Source: Synechococcus sp. NOUM97013 (lineage in GTDB: Bacteria; Cyanobacteriota; Cyanobacteriia; PCC-6307; Cyanobiaceae). From it: 64,000 bases of DNA. Below are positions 9,878-18,208 of this stretch, piece after piece. Within the stretch, counting starts at the first letter, position 1; the number at the start of each line of letters is the position of its first letter. The position numbers were made by a program, and so were the translations under genes. The notes under the pieces were generated by a model, which made no database searches, had not been told where the DNA came from, and saw nothing but the letters and a program-made list of their open reading frames with translations. The stretch covers positions 2,418,001 through 2,482,000 of the forward strand of contig NZ_CP047941.1 in the NCBI RefSeq assembly GCF_014279815.1. Reading direction: 5' to 3'.

Positions 9878-10081
9878 ATGGCCTCCCAACCCGAACTGAT
9901 CGCGCTGACACCGCGAGGCTCCTCCATTCACAAACTTGAAAGCGGCGGATACAAAGCCTGCGATCAAGAACACCACTGCCATTTCACCAACAGCCTCTAC
10001 CGGGCCGAAGAAGTGGTCCGCGAGATGGAACAGGGCTATGGCTACCCCTACGCAACCAGTTTTCACGAAATCACGCACTGA
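9878..10081 (+). CDS. Small conserved hypothetical protein
   Basis: 67 residues beginning MASQPELIALTPRG and ending YATSFHEITH. It has a compact His/Cys-containing centre (YKACDQEHHCHF), which could bind a metal, and no signal peptide. Codon use is similar to neighbouring core genes and the ATG has a downstream frame without interruptions. It lies alone between the Fur-family gene and the Nif11 gene. Function unknown. Confidence 0.5.
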   Translation: MASQPELIALTPRGSSIHKLESGGYKACDQEHHCHFTNSLYRAEEVVREMEQGYGYPYATSFHEITH

Positions 10082-10239
10082 GTGAGCCTCAGGGAGAGCA
10101 GACCTCCGCACACGGTGGTGCCCGCAGACTTCATGAGTCTCGGCGGGCAGCCGATCAACACTGCAAAGGGCGTGGCGAGGCACGCAACCTTTCAGTGGCG
10201 CTCTGCTGCTGTGACCGCTCAGAAGGTCTGGAGCCACCC

Positions 10240-10719
10240 ATGCCGGCGGAGCAACTGAAAGCATTTCTGCGCCAAGCGAAACAGGACACAGCCCTTCAGA
10301 ACAAGCTCAAGAACAGCGCCAATCTGGAGACCACGCTGGCCATTGCCAAAGACGCGGGGTTCAACATCTCTGCCAATGATGTCACCGAAATGCAGGCAGA
10401 GCTGGAAGACAACGAATTGAAAAATGCTTCAGGCGGCAGGGGATTCGCCGAGTGGTTCGAGGGATTTTTCAGATGCACCACGACGATGGCATCCAGGACG
10501 GCTACCTATAAAGAGGTTTCCCCAATCACGATCAACCCAAATCTTGAGGTCGAAAATCGATTTACTTCTGTTCCCATAACGCAACCAGCCACTGATCGAA
10601 CCTGGAATCGTCATTCGGCGGCGACTGCCTCCTGCGACGGACGGAGTCGATGCATTCACCGAGATCACGTAAGCGATGCAACGGGTGACCGCAGGTTGAC
10701 AAAGACCTTATCAAAATGA
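10240..10719 (+). CDS. Nif11-type leader peptide (RiPP precursor-like) with unusual tail
   Basis: From the ATG at 10240 the first ~65 residues are a Nif11 leader: MPAEQLKAFLRQAKQDTALQ, a helical middle (TLAIAKDAGFNISANDV) and the double-glycine cleavage site NASGG. Such leaders direct peptide maturation and export, as in prochlorosins of marine picocyanobacteria. The tail after GG is about 93 residues, rich in Thr and Ser with three Cys (FRCTT, ASCDG, SRCIH), which is longer than usual. In another frame the first bases after FEG read FQMHHDDGIQDGYL then stop, so a one-base frameshift after the leader is possible. No lanthionine synthetase or ABC protease-exporter lies in the window, so it would be an orphan substrate. 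Confidence 0.6.
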   Translation: MPAEQLKAFLRQAKQDTALQNKLKNSANLETTLAIAKDAGFNISANDVTEMQAELEDNELKNASGGRGFAEWFEGFFRCTTTMASRTATYKEVSPITINPNLEVENRFTSVPITQPATDRTWNRHSAATASCDGRSRCIHRDHVSDATGDRRLTKTLSK

Positions 10720-11043
10720 TCACTCAAATAACATTAAAATCAAAAAGCCGCATTACAGCAGCTTTGCTTTAAATAAAATCTTACGCCTCACCCGAGCCGC
10801 TCGCCCCGTCGCCACAACAAGCAACATCCATACTGCCAATAGACCGAAAATGATGAGTAATTTCATTTCCAATAGAGCCGCGCGAAAACTTTAAACACTC
10901 ACTAGGAAAGTCAGGTTGAGAACATTTCAACATCCGGCTAAGAACAGGTAATCAGGCCAACCATTCAGCCAACAAGCCTGTAGCCCAGACAACCAAAAGC
11001 GCGACAAGGGCTGGATAAAGTCAACTCACATGAGCTCAAGACA
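10720..11043. other. AT-rich gap between the Nif11 gene and the 80-residue gene
   Basis: 324 bases, clearly richer in A and T than the flanks. Apart from the possible 37-residue membrane peptide on the minus strand (10753-10866), I see no gene, no clear terminator and no tRNA. The stretch carries the promoter of the 11044 gene by position only. Confidence 0.5.
10753..10866 (-). CDS. Possible 37-residue single-pass membrane peptide
   Basis: Reading the minus strand from the ATG at 10866 gives MKLLIIFGLLAVWMLLVVAT followed by a basic tail (GRAARVRRKILFKAKLL) and TAA. This is a clean single transmembrane helix with positive residues after it, a common layout for small membrane proteins. There is only a weak GGAA upstream, very close to the start, so expression is uncertain. 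It could be chance in an AT-rich gap. Confidence 0.3.
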   Translation of the reverse strand: MKLLIIFGLLAVWMLLVVATGRAARVRRKILFKAKLL

Positions 11044-11286
11044 ATGTCCAAGGCCTCCAAGCTCATCAAGGCAATCGATGAGGCATTGAACCGATTCGAC
11101 ACGTTTGGTGACGACCCGGACTCCTTTGTGATCAACCTCATTCTTGAACTCGAAGTGGAGATAGAAGAGGTTCTTGACAATGGGAAACCAAAACAGTTTC
11201 AAACCATTTACGTCGAGCGTGATCGCGCTCGCATCAAAGAAAAGATCCTGAACCACGTCATGGCTCAAAACCATCCCACCAAGTAA
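11044..11286 (+). CDS. Small hypothetical protein, acidic and helical
   Basis: 80 residues (MSKASKLIKAIDEALNRF to HPTK), predicted mainly helical, with an acidic central stretch (NLILELEVEIEEVL) that may form a coiled coil. No signal peptide or known domain. Its codon use is less GC-rich than the core genes, like the rest of the 9.7-11.3 kb patch. It ends 130 bases before the tRNA-Val gene, which is on the other strand. Function unknown. Confidence 0.5.
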   Translation: MSKASKLIKAIDEALNRFDTFGDDPDSFVINLILELEVEIEEVLDNGKPKQFQTIYVERDRARIKEKILNHVMAQNHPTK

Positions 11287-11416
11287 TCATTGCTCTGACG
11301 AGCACACCCTTCAACCCCACACGTCGGCTTGAGAGCATGAAGCCTCAGCCTGATCTCCATAGCAAAGCCCACCGACTGAAGGGCTGAGAATGGCTGAAAA
11401 GCCTTGCTGTGGCTGA

Positions 11417-11488
11417 TGGGCGATACTGGGATCGAACCAGTGACAATCTCCTTGTAAGGGAGGTGCTCTACCGCTGAGCTAATCGCCC
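11417..11488 (-). tRNA. tRNA-Val (anticodon UAC)
   Basis: On the minus strand the sequence folds as a full cloverleaf: 7-bp acceptor GGGCGAT/ATCGCCC, D-arm GCTC/GAGC, anticodon loop CTTACAA giving UAC, and T-arm ACTGG/CCAGT with loop TTCGATC. The discriminator base is A and CCA is not encoded. The outermost anticodon-stem pair (27-43) is a C-A mismatch. It is the only tRNA in the window. Confidence 0.95.
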
Positions 11489-11545
11489 GTCGGGCTAATT
11501 CTGCCTGATCGCGGCAGTCTGGATCTGTTGTTGATCGCTGCGTCC

Positions 11546-12058
11546 GTGGCCTGCGGCCGAGACCATGACCGCGCCACCGCGGCCTTCTGCATTCCAATCT
11601 GGATGATCACCAGCTGGTGGCTGGGCTGGAGCACTGGGAGCATCGCCGCTGTCTCCTTTCTGGTGGGCGGCCTCTGGCTGTCGCCGGATCTTGACGTTCA
11701 ATCCCGTGCGTTGAAGCGCTGGGGCCTGCTGGCCTGGATCTGGTGGCCCTACCGGCGGCTGGTCCCGCATCGCTCGTTGTGGTCGCACGGTCCTGTGATC
11801 GGCATGACGGTGCGCCTGGCCTGGATCCTGCTGCTGCTGGGGCTGGCATGGACCGGACTGGCTTGGATCGTGGAACCCACCATCCCGACCCCCCTCCAGG
11901 CATGGCCGGGACTGCTTGCTGCCGCGCGGCAACACCCGCACGCGCTGTGGGGGGCCTTGCTGGGCCTGGAAGGCAGCGTGTGGCTGCACTTGCTGCTCGA
12001 TGGCGATCCTTTGCCAGCCGAATGGCCCAAGCGATGGCGCCGGCGTCGCCAACGGTGA
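11546..12058 (+). CDS. DUF2227 family putative metal-binding membrane protein
   Basis: About 170 residues. It begins ACGRDHDRATAAFCIPIW, matching the family's N-terminal SGRxHD pattern, so GTG at 11546 is the best start (TTG at 11528 and 11531 would add six residues). Further His/Asp motifs (SPDLDV, PHRSLWSHGP) and two or three hydrophobic segments (ITSWWLGW, LLLLGLAWTGLAW) fit the DUF2227 'putative metal-binding' family. The biochemical role is not known. The basic C terminus (PKRWRRRRQR) ends 28 bases before mazG. Confidence 0.7.
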   Translation: MACGRDHDRATAAFCIPIWMITSWWLGWSTGSIAAVSFLVGGLWLSPDLDVQSRALKRWGLLAWIWWPYRRLVPHRSLWSHGPVIGMTVRLAWILLLLGLAWTGLAWIVEPTIPTPLQAWPGLLAAARQHPHALWGALLGLEGSVWLHLLLDGDPLPAEWPKRWRRRRQR

Positions 12059-12086
12059 GAGGGTGGCCACAACCCTTGGCATCACC

Positions 12087-12920
12087 ATGGCCTACGACGT
12101 GCCAGTCCCCGAACCCACCGATCCGTTACGCCGCCTCGAAGCCGTGGTGGCTCGTCTGCGCGATCCCAATGGCGGCTGCCCATGGGACCTGGAACAGACC
12201 CATGCATCGTTGACGCCCTACGTGCTGGAGGAAGCCCACGAGGTGGCCGACGCGATCCGCCATGGCGATGACCAGCAGCTGAGGGAGGAACTGGGGGACC
12301 TGTTACTACAAGTTGTGCTGCACGCCCAGATCGCCAAAGAAGGCCAGCGCTTCAACCTGGATGCCATTGCCAACGCCATCAGCGAGAAACTGATCCGTCG
12401 CCATCCCCATGTGTTTGCCGATGGGACAGCAGACAACAGCGCAGCGGTCCGCGCGAGCTGGGAAGCGATCAAAGCGCAGGAACGGGCCCAGCAGACAGGG
12501 GCTGCCAAGTCGGCAAGCCCACTGAGCGGTCAACTCAGCAGCAAGGTGCGTGGTCAGCCCGCGTTGGCCGGCGCCATGACCATTTCAAAAAAAGCAGCCA
12601 AAGCCGGCTTCGAATGGGACGACATGGCGGGAGTGTGGGAAAAGGTGCACGAAGAGCTCGATGAGCTCAAGGAGGCAGTCGCATCGGGAGACCGAACCCA
12701 CGCCCAGGAGGAACTGGGGGATGTGTTGTTCACGCTCGTGAATGTGGCCCGGTGGTGCGAAATCGACCCTGAAGACGGATTGGCCGGCACCAATCACCGC
12801 TTTCTTGATCGCTTTTCCAGAGTGGAAGCAGCCCTGGGTGGAGACATTCAGGGGAAAAGCATTCGCGAGCTAGAAGCTCTCTGGCAACAGGCCAAAGCGG
12901 CAATCCGCGCTGAGTCCTGA
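12087..12920 (+). CDS. mazG: Nucleoside triphosphate pyrophosphohydrolase MazG
   Basis: 277 residues; hydrolyses NTPs or dNTPs to monophosphates and PPi (house-cleaning, and in E. coli ppGpp tuning). It has two MazG domains, each with the metal-binding ExxE...ExxD pattern: PYVLEEAHEVADAI with EELGDLLLQVVLHA, then VHEELDELKEAV with EELGDVLFTLVNVARW. Starts MAYDVPVPEP at the ATG 12087; the longer frame upstream is an overlap with the DUF2227 gene in another phase. Neighbours are house-keeping genes. Confidence 0.92.
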   Translation: MAYDVPVPEPTDPLRRLEAVVARLRDPNGGCPWDLEQTHASLTPYVLEEAHEVADAIRHGDDQQLREELGDLLLQVVLHAQIAKEGQRFNLDAIANAISEKLIRRHPHVFADGTADNSAAVRASWEAIKAQERAQQTGAAKSASPLSGQLSSKVRGQPALAGAMTISKKAAKAGFEWDDMAGVWEKVHEELDELKEAVASGDRTHAQEELGDVLFTLVNVARWCEIDPEDGLAGTNHRFLDRFSRVEAALGGDIQGKSIRELEALWQQAKAAIRAES

Positions 12921-12953
12921 ACGCAAACGTCGGAGATCACGCCAAGCGAGGCA

Positions 12954-13139
12954 TCACTCGTGGGAGACGATCGTGCCCTCGGTGGTACCCCACAAATGGC
13001 GCTTGACCTGATCGGCCTGTCGGATGTAGGCCCGCGCCTGCTCTCGCGACGTGCAACGACGGGCACCTTCTTCAAGACGCATCAGAGCAACAAGCTCTTC
13101 GGTTGGGGAGTGCCAGGGCCTTGACGAGTTCTGCTTCAT
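12954..13139 (-). CDS. Small hypothetical protein
   Basis: 61 residues from the ATG at 13139 (MKQNSSRPWHSPTEELVALM to GTIVSHE); an extended frame to 13205 exists but the ATG is more natural. It is hydrophilic, basic and helical, with no recognised domain. It lies 70 bases downstream of arfB on the same strand, so it may be the tail of that transcript. Function unknown. Confidence 0.5.
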   Translation of the reverse strand: MKQNSSRPWHSPTEELVALMRLEEGARRCTSREQARAYIRQADQVKRHLWGTTEGTIVSHE

Positions 13140-13208
13140 CGGTCCACCTCCGCGACACACTTGAGTTAAACCCACCTTAACCAAAACTTCCAGCCCTCTT
13201 AGCAATGA

Positions 13209-13643
13209 CTAATCGTCCAGAGAAGGGCGGCCCTGTCGGCGTCGCTTGAGCTCGCTACGGCGACCTTTGGCATCCAGCCGTCGTTTCACAGCACCGCGTC
13301 CAGGACGGGTGGGTTTGCGCTTAGGCGGCGGTGATTTCAATCCCTCCCGCAACAGATCAGCAAGACGCGCCAAGGCCCGCTGGCGGTTCTGCCACTGCGA
13401 GCGTTCCTCCGCCGCGACCACCCGCAGACATCCACTCTGCAGACGCGAAGCCAGCTGTTCCCGCAACAGCCGTTGGCGAAACGGGCCAAGCGCCTTGGAC
13501 TGCTCAAGATCGAAGAGCAGCTCTACGCGGGAGTCGGTGGTGTTCACCCCCTGCCCGCCTGGACCAGAAGCCCGTGAGAACCGCCACTGCAGCTCAGCCG
13601 CAGGAATCACCAGCCGGTCATTGATGTGGAGATCTTGAACCAT
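13209..13643 (-). CDS. arfB: Peptidyl-tRNA hydrolase ArfB (alternative release factor)
   Basis: 144 residues. It is a class I release-factor-like hydrolase that rescues ribosomes stalled on messages without a stop codon. The catalytic GGQ is in SRASGPGGQGVNTTDSRVEL near residue 32. The C-terminal tail is very basic (KRKPTRPGRGAVKRRLDAKGRRSELKRRR in part), which in ArfB enters the empty mRNA channel. There is no codon-recognition domain, as expected for this family. ATG at 13643. It sits 21 bases downstream of the membrane protein gene at 13665. Confidence 0.9.
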   Translation of the reverse strand: MVQDLHINDRLVIPAAELQWRFSRASGPGGQGVNTTDSRVELLFDLEQSKALGPFRQRLLREQLASRLQSGCLRVVAAEERSQWQNRQRALARLADLLREGLKSPPPKRKPTRPGRGAVKRRLDAKGRRSELKRRRQGRPSLDD

Positions 13644-13664
13644 GACAACGCTCCGGCCAATCTC

Positions 13665-14351
13665 CTAGCGGAACAGATTCATGCCCAGCAGCTGCTGCTT
13701 GGCGTCGAGCTTCTGCAGATGCTCAGGAAGCCGCAGATCAATTGCATCCCAGATCGGCACCTCTAGATATGCAGCCAGGGTTCGGGCATCGTCACGAATG
13801 GCATGAAGCGAACCGTGGTCAGTCACATTCAGCCGCCGGCCATCGCGACACACCAGATTGAGCTCAAAGCTGTCATAGGAGCCCTCGTTGCCACGCACAA
13901 ACTCCCGCAGCAACTGCAGGGCATACACCTCCCGCAACGGCGTCGCACGGTCCCGCTGCATAAACACTCCCTTGGATTGATCGAAGCAAACCTGCTGACG
14001 ACGCATGTGCCAAAAGAACAATCCCCCCATCACTGAAAACACCATTGGCGCCAACCCCATCAGCGGAGCCTGAGCGACTGAGGGCGTGAACAGCAGATGA
14101 CCGACGGTGAGCACAACACCCAACAGCACGAGTGCGCCACATCCGAACGTCACCAGCGGCGTGACCGCAAAAGTCAGGGTCGAAGCCATCAAGCCCTTGC
14201 ACAGCTGCGCACGATGGGTGCAGATATTGGTGCCTCCGCGCACCAGCGGCATCCAATCGACCTGCACGGCAATGGGGTCGTCAAAGCAGGCGGGATCCAG
14301 CAGCTCCCGCTTGTCTGCGAACACCGACAAGGCCGATTGGATCCAGCCCAT
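13665..14351 (-). CDS. Hypothetical membrane protein with two transmembrane helices
   Basis: About 228 residues from ATG 14351 (MGWIQSALSVFADKREL); the frame extends upstream but that part reads poorly. Two adjacent hydrophobic helices (TLTFAVTPLVTFGCGALVLLG and LMGLAPMVFSVMGGLFFW) are followed by a soluble domain of about 110 residues resembling a PH-like fold (VCFDQSKGVFMQRD, YALQLLREFV, YDSFELNLVCRDG). No named family recognised. It is divergent from speE and upstream of arfB. Confidence 0.6.
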   Translation of the reverse strand: MGWIQSALSVFADKRELLDPACFDDPIAVQVDWMPLVRGGTNICTHRAQLCKGLMASTLTFAVTPLVTFGCGALVLLGVVLTVGHLLFTPSVAQAPLMGLAPMVFSVMGGLFFWHMRRQQVCFDQSKGVFMQRDRATPLREVYALQLLREFVRGNEGSYDSFELNLVCRDGRRLNVTDHGSLHAIRDDARTLAAYLEVPIWDAIDLRLPEHLQKLDAKQQLLGMNLFR

Positions 14352-14473
14352 AGAAGCTCTGCAGGGATGGGTCCAGTCTGCGCCGAACAACAACCGCCCA
14401 ACAACAGCCGCCGAACAACAAAGCAGATCGACCAACGCTGGTCTTAGCTAGAGGAGAACCCAAGCGTCCAGCC

Positions 14474-15337
14474 ATGACCCAACCATCTCCAGCCGCAACA
14501 GGCTGGATTGATGAACCCCACCAGGGGGTGCGCTACGGCCTCGAGGGTCGCGTACTGGTGGAGGAGCAGAGCAAGTTCCAGCGCATCACCGTGATCGAAA
14601 GCGCGCGCTACGGCAAAGGGCTACTGCTCGATGGCTGCTGGATGACGGCTGAACGACAGGAACGCCACTACCACGAATCCCTGGTGCACCCGGCCCTCTG
14701 TGGTGCTGAAGGCATCGCCAAGGTGCTGGTGATCGGAGGTGGCGATGGCGGCACCGCACGCGAATGCCTGCGCCACCACGGTGTGCAGCATCTCGACATG
14801 GTGGAGATCGACGGGCGAGTTGTGGCGCTCAGTCAGGAACATCTGAGCTCAGTCGGCGGCGACTGCTGGGACGACCCCCGCTTTCACCTCACCGTGGGCG
14901 ACGGAGTCGCCTGGACCGCAGCCGCACCAGATGCCAGCTACGACGTCGTGATCGTGGACGGCTCTGACCCAACAGGCCCCGCTGAAGGTCTGTTCAACCG
15001 CACCTTCTTCCAGCACTGCCGACGCATCCTCAAACCGGGTGGCGTGTTTGCAACGCAGAGCGAATCACCGGAAGCCTTCCGCCAGGTGCACATCGACCTG
15101 GTGCGGATGCTGCGGGAGGTGTTCGACCATGCCGATCCCCTCTATGGATGGGTTCCGATGTATCCCAGTGGCTGGTGGAGCTGGACCTTCGCAGCGCAGG
15201 GACAACCGCGTTATCGAAATGCTGATCCTGCCCGTACCGCGGCGATAGCGGCGGGCTGTGAGATCTGGAGCCCCCGTTGGCAGGCGGGCGCCTTTGGGGC
15301 CATGCCCGTGTTCATGGAGCGGGAGCTGACGCCATGA
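14474..15337 (+). CDS. speE: Spermidine synthase (polyamine aminopropyltransferase)
   Basis: 287 residues. It transfers aminopropyl from decarboxylated S-adenosylmethionine to putrescine. Visible motifs are the SAM-binding [14 protein letters not shown] near residue 82, the acidic strand end VEIDGRVV, and the active-site loop [16 protein letters not shown] near 160. An aromatic C-terminal stretch ([12 protein letters not shown]) is typical. The stop overlaps the agmatinase start as ATGA, tying two polyamine enzymes in one transcript. Confidence 0.93.
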   Translation: MTQPSPAATGWIDEPHQGVRYGLEGRVLVEEQSKFQRITVIESARYGKGLLLDGCWMTAERQERHYHESLVHPALCGAEGIAKVLVIGGGDGGTARECLRHHGVQHLDMVEIDGRVVALSQEHLSSVGGDCWDDPRFHLTVGDGVAWTAAAPDASYDVVIVDGSDPTGPAEGLFNRTFFQHCRRILKPGGVFATQSESPEAFRQVHIDLVRMLREVFDHADPLYGWVPMYPSGWWSWTFAAQGQPRYRNADPARTAAIAAGCEIWSPRWQAGAFGAMPVFMERELTP

Positions 15338-16197
15338 CGGATGACCGCAACAACCTGTTTGACCAGGAAGGCGCCATCTTCATGGGAGCGCGGCGCGAAC
15401 CGAAAGGCTGCCAAGTGGGACTCTTCGGGGTGCCCTACGACGGCACCACATCGTTCCGGCCTGGCACCCGCTTCGGGCCAGCCGCCGTTAGGGAGGTCAG
15501 CACAGGACTGGAGAGCTATTGCCCGCAACTGGATCGTGACCTGGAGGCCATGGCCTACGCCGACCTGGGCGCCGTGGAGATTCCCATTGGGGCTCCGGAG
15601 CCAGTGGTGGACGCCGTCAAGAAAGCAACCGCCTGCGTATTGAGCGAGGGTCTCAAACCACTGATGCTGGGAGGCGAACACTCGATTACGTCTGGAGCTG
15701 TCGCTGCCGTCGCTGCCCATCACGCTGATCTAGTGATGGTGCAGCTGGATGCCCACGCCGACTTACGCGATGAATGGCTGGGGGCCCAGCACAGCCATGC
15801 CTGCGCCATGCGCCGCTGCTTAGACGTGCTACCCAGCCAGATGCTGCTGCAAATCGCCATTCGCAGTGGCACCAAGCAAGAGTTTTCAGAGCTGAACACC
15901 AGCGGACGACTCACCCCCATCAAGGAGATGGCTCAACGACTCCATCCGCTCCGAGGCAAGCCCCTCTATCTCACGGTGGATCTCGACTGGTTTGATCCAG
16001 CGGTGATGCCAGGAACCGGCACACCCGAACCGGGGGGATTTCTCTGGCAGCACTTCGCGGAACTGATCGAAGAACTGAAGCACCACAACCTGGTCGGAGC
16101 AGATGTAGTGGAGCTGGCACCTCAGTTGGACCCCAGTGGCATCAGCAGTGTGCTGGCCGCCAAGGTGACGCGGAGTTTGCTGCTCCTGCTGGGTTAG
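15334..16197 (+). CDS. speB: Agmatinase (ureohydrolase)
   Basis: 287 residues. It hydrolyses agmatine to putrescine and urea with a binuclear Mn centre. Metal ligands are visible in GGEHS (near residue 113), [10 protein letters not shown] (near 137) and DLDWFDPA (near 216), the three ureohydrolase signatures. The ATG at 15334 overlaps the speE stop; upstream in-frame residues belong to speE sequence in another phase. The urea produced could feed the urease coded at 55.9-61.1 kb. It ends tail-to-tail with the CNB gene, overlapping by four bases. Confidence 0.92.
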   Translation: MTDDRNNLFDQEGAIFMGARREPKGCQVGLFGVPYDGTTSFRPGTRFGPAAVREVSTGLESYCPQLDRDLEAMAYADLGAVEIPIGAPEPVVDAVKKATACVLSEGLKPLMLGGEHSITSGAVAAVAAHHADLVMVQLDAHADLRDEWLGAQHSHACAMRRCLDVLPSQMLLQIAIRSGTKQEFSELNTSGRLTPIKEMAQRLHPLRGKPLYLTVDLDWFDPAVMPGTGTPEPGGFLWQHFAELIEELKHHNLVGADVVELAPQLDPSGISSVLAAKVTRSLLLLLG

Positions 16198-16574
16198 TAG
16201 AAGTGCGTTGCGTCCAGACGCTGCTCCCGCAGCCGCCGGTGCTGACCACTGAGCAACGTGAGCACGAGCGTGGGATGGGTGTGGATCAGCTCCAGGAAAC
16301 TCTTGCGATCCAGACGCAACGCGTGCACCGGTGTGATGGCCTTGGCGGTGCGGCTGTGGCGAGCGGCATCCGCCACAAGATCCTCGTAGAAAAACACCTC
16401 GCCATCCTGATAACGGAGGCGATCACGACCATCAGAGGTCAACTCCACCAATCCACGCTGGATGGCGTAGAGAGCGCTTGCCGTTTCACCACGCTCAAAC
16501 AGGATGCTTCCTGTGGGCAGCAACAGCTGCTCCACGTTGCGATGTTCAGCGATCAGCTGAACGGCAGTCGGCAT
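16194..16574 (-). CDS. Cyclic-nucleotide-binding domain protein (Crp-like, no HTH)
   Basis: 126 residues from ATG 16574 (MPTAVQLIAEHRNVEQL); a TTG at 16634 would add 20 residues. The beta-roll of the CNB domain is clear: LPTGSILFERGETASALYAIQRGLVEL, then YQDGEVFFYEDLVADAARH with the phosphate-binding-cassette region, and a closing helix. There is no DNA-binding helix-turn-helix, so it is not a complete Crp regulator. Whether it binds cAMP, cGMP or nothing is unclear because the usual Arg/Ser contacts are not obvious. Confidence 0.75.
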   Translation of the reverse strand: MPTAVQLIAEHRNVEQLLLPTGSILFERGETASALYAIQRGLVELTSDGRDRLRYQDGEVFFYEDLVADAARHSRTAKAITPVHALRLDRKSFLELIHTHPTLVLTLLSGQHRRLREQRLDATHFY

Positions 16575-17074
16575 GGACTGAGGAACCGGCACACGAACAG
16601 CAACAGGACATTCCCATTGTTGCCAACGCGTCAACGTTCTGACGTCATCTCAACACTTGCTCGTGGTACTACAAAACCCGCACTGGCGTGTCCTGAGAAT
16701 GAGCGGCCTCGACGGAGGCTCCAAGATCCAACTGGCGATCACCGCTGATCAAGGCCTGATCAACGGAAACCAGAGGGGGAAGCACCGGAGCGCGGGCCGT
16801 CCAGTGATGGCAAAACAGAATGCGGGCCAACTCTGGGTGCACATGCAAACGCCGTAGACGACACCAACCACCAGACGAGCCTGAACCGGCGGCAACGCAA
16901 TGAAGGCAGGACTGGCAGGTGGTCTGAGACAGAAGCAAGAACTGAAGTGAAGCTCAAGCTAAGGACGCTTGCCAAAGCGGGCGACATTCATGGCGCAATC
17001 TGCGGCTTTGCTTCCACTTCCGACGAAAAACGGAGGTGCGTTCATAGGATCACGATCAAGGCAGCAAATGCACC
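16575..17074. other. Intergenic region upstream of gcvT
   Basis: About 500 bases between the CNB gene and gcvT. Base composition drops toward the right end as gcvT begins. The only candidate gene is the minus-strand frame at 16669-16938. I found no riboswitch-like conserved core before gcvT and no terminator that I trust. Confidence 0.45.
16669..16938 (-). CDS. Possible small protein with Cys/His motifs
   Basis: An 89-residue frame opening with TTG, reading HPELARILFCHHWTARAPVLPPLV in its centre and containing four Cys near the N terminus (CQSCLHC, WCRLRR). Codon use looks like chromosomal genes rather than random sequence, and it is co-directional with the CNB gene downstream. No family recognised, and the TTG start without a clear Shine-Dalgarno keeps this tentative. 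Confidence 0.35.
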   Translation of the reverse strand: MLLSQTTCQSCLHCVAAGSGSSGGWCRLRRLHVHPELARILFCHHWTARAPVLPPLVSVDQALISGDRQLDLGASVEAAHSQDTPVRVL

Positions 17075-18178
17075 ATGGGCAATCTCAAAACACCTCTCCA
17101 TAGCCGCTGCCTAGAAGCCAACGCAAAGATGGTTGATTTCGCTGGGTGGGACATGCCACTGCAGTTTGATGGAGTTCTGCAAGAACACAAATCAGTACGC
17201 GAACGCTGTGGGCTATTTGATATTTCGCACATGGGCATTTTAAGCCTTAGCGGAAGGCAAGCAAAAGAAGCACTCCAAGGATTGGTTCCCACTGACCTCT
17301 TCCGAATCGGGAAAGGACAAGCCTGTTACTCAGTTTTAACCAATGAACATGGCGGAATCATTGATGACTTGATTGTCTACGACAATGGATGGAACGAAGA
17401 CATCGATAAAGAAGAAATGTTTATTGTCATCAATGCCGCAAGAGCCGAAAAAGATGCTGAATGGATCAAGAATGGCGTCAAAGCCTTTGAAATAAACATC
17501 ACCGATAAAAAGGGAGATGGTGTTCTACTGGCACTTCAAGGGCCGGAAGCAGAAGACAGATTGAAAGAAATAACCGAATTAGATCTACATGAAATGCCCC
17601 CATTTGGGCATCGCACATTCGATACGCGAGATTTTGGGGAAGTGATGATAAGCAGGACTGGTTACACAGGTGAAGACGGGTTTGAATTGCTTTTCAATAC
17701 GGAAGCTGGTGGGCTTTTTTGGGATCAATGCTGCGAACGTGGAATACAGCTTTGCGGCTTGGGTGCACGCGACACTCTCAGACTTGAGGCGGCAATGCAT
17801 CTCTATGGAAACGATATGACAGAGGAAACAACACCAATTGAAGTTGGCCTGGGGTGGCTAGTCCATCTAGAAATTCCAAGAGATTTTATCGGACGTAAAC
17901 AGCTCGAGCAGCAAGCCCAAAACAACACCAACCGAAAACTAAGATGCATCAAAATGGAAGAGAAAGCAATACCCCGCAAGGGATACAAAGTTCAAGATGC
18001 AAACGGCAAAGTTGTCGGAACGATTACCAGTGGAGGGTGGTCCCCAACATTAGAAGCAGGAATAGGACTCGCACTAGTCAATCTCAGCAGCAGCAAACTA
18101 GGCACGCAACTTAGTGTAGAGATCCGAGGCAACAAAAATGCTTGCAAGATAGTAAAGAGACCATTCATACAAAAGTAA
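17075..18178 (+). CDS. gcvT: Glycine cleavage system T protein (aminomethyltransferase)
   Basis: 367 residues. It transfers the methylene from aminomethyl-lipoyl H protein to tetrahydrofolate, releasing ammonia. Characteristic stretches are VDFAGWDMPLQFDG (N-terminal), FDISHMGILSLSG, SRTGYTGEDGFELL near residue 193 and the C-terminal GTITSGGWSPTLEAGIGLA. The gene lies next to the island and is markedly more AT-rich than speE-speB upstream, with codon choices like the island. It is otherwise intact. In picocyanobacteria I expect gcvT to be followed by aspS, here 14.6 kb away. Confidence 0.92.
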   Translation: MGNLKTPLHSRCLEANAKMVDFAGWDMPLQFDGVLQEHKSVRERCGLFDISHMGILSLSGRQAKEALQGLVPTDLFRIGKGQACYSVLTNEHGGIIDDLIVYDNGWNEDIDKEEMFIVINAARAEKDAEWIKNGVKAFEINITDKKGDGVLLALQGPEAEDRLKEITELDLHEMPPFGHRTFDTRDFGEVMISRTGYTGEDGFELLFNTEAGGLFWDQCCERGIQLCGLGARDTLRLEAAMHLYGNDMTEETTPIEVGLGWLVHLEIPRDFIGRKQLEQQAQNNTNRKLRCIKMEEKAIPRKGYKVQDANGKVVGTITSGGWSPTLEAGIGLALVNLSSSKLGTQLSVEIRGNKNACKIVKRPFIQK

Positions 18179-18208
18179 GGCAGCAAACAAACTCCTATCA
18201 ACGAATGG

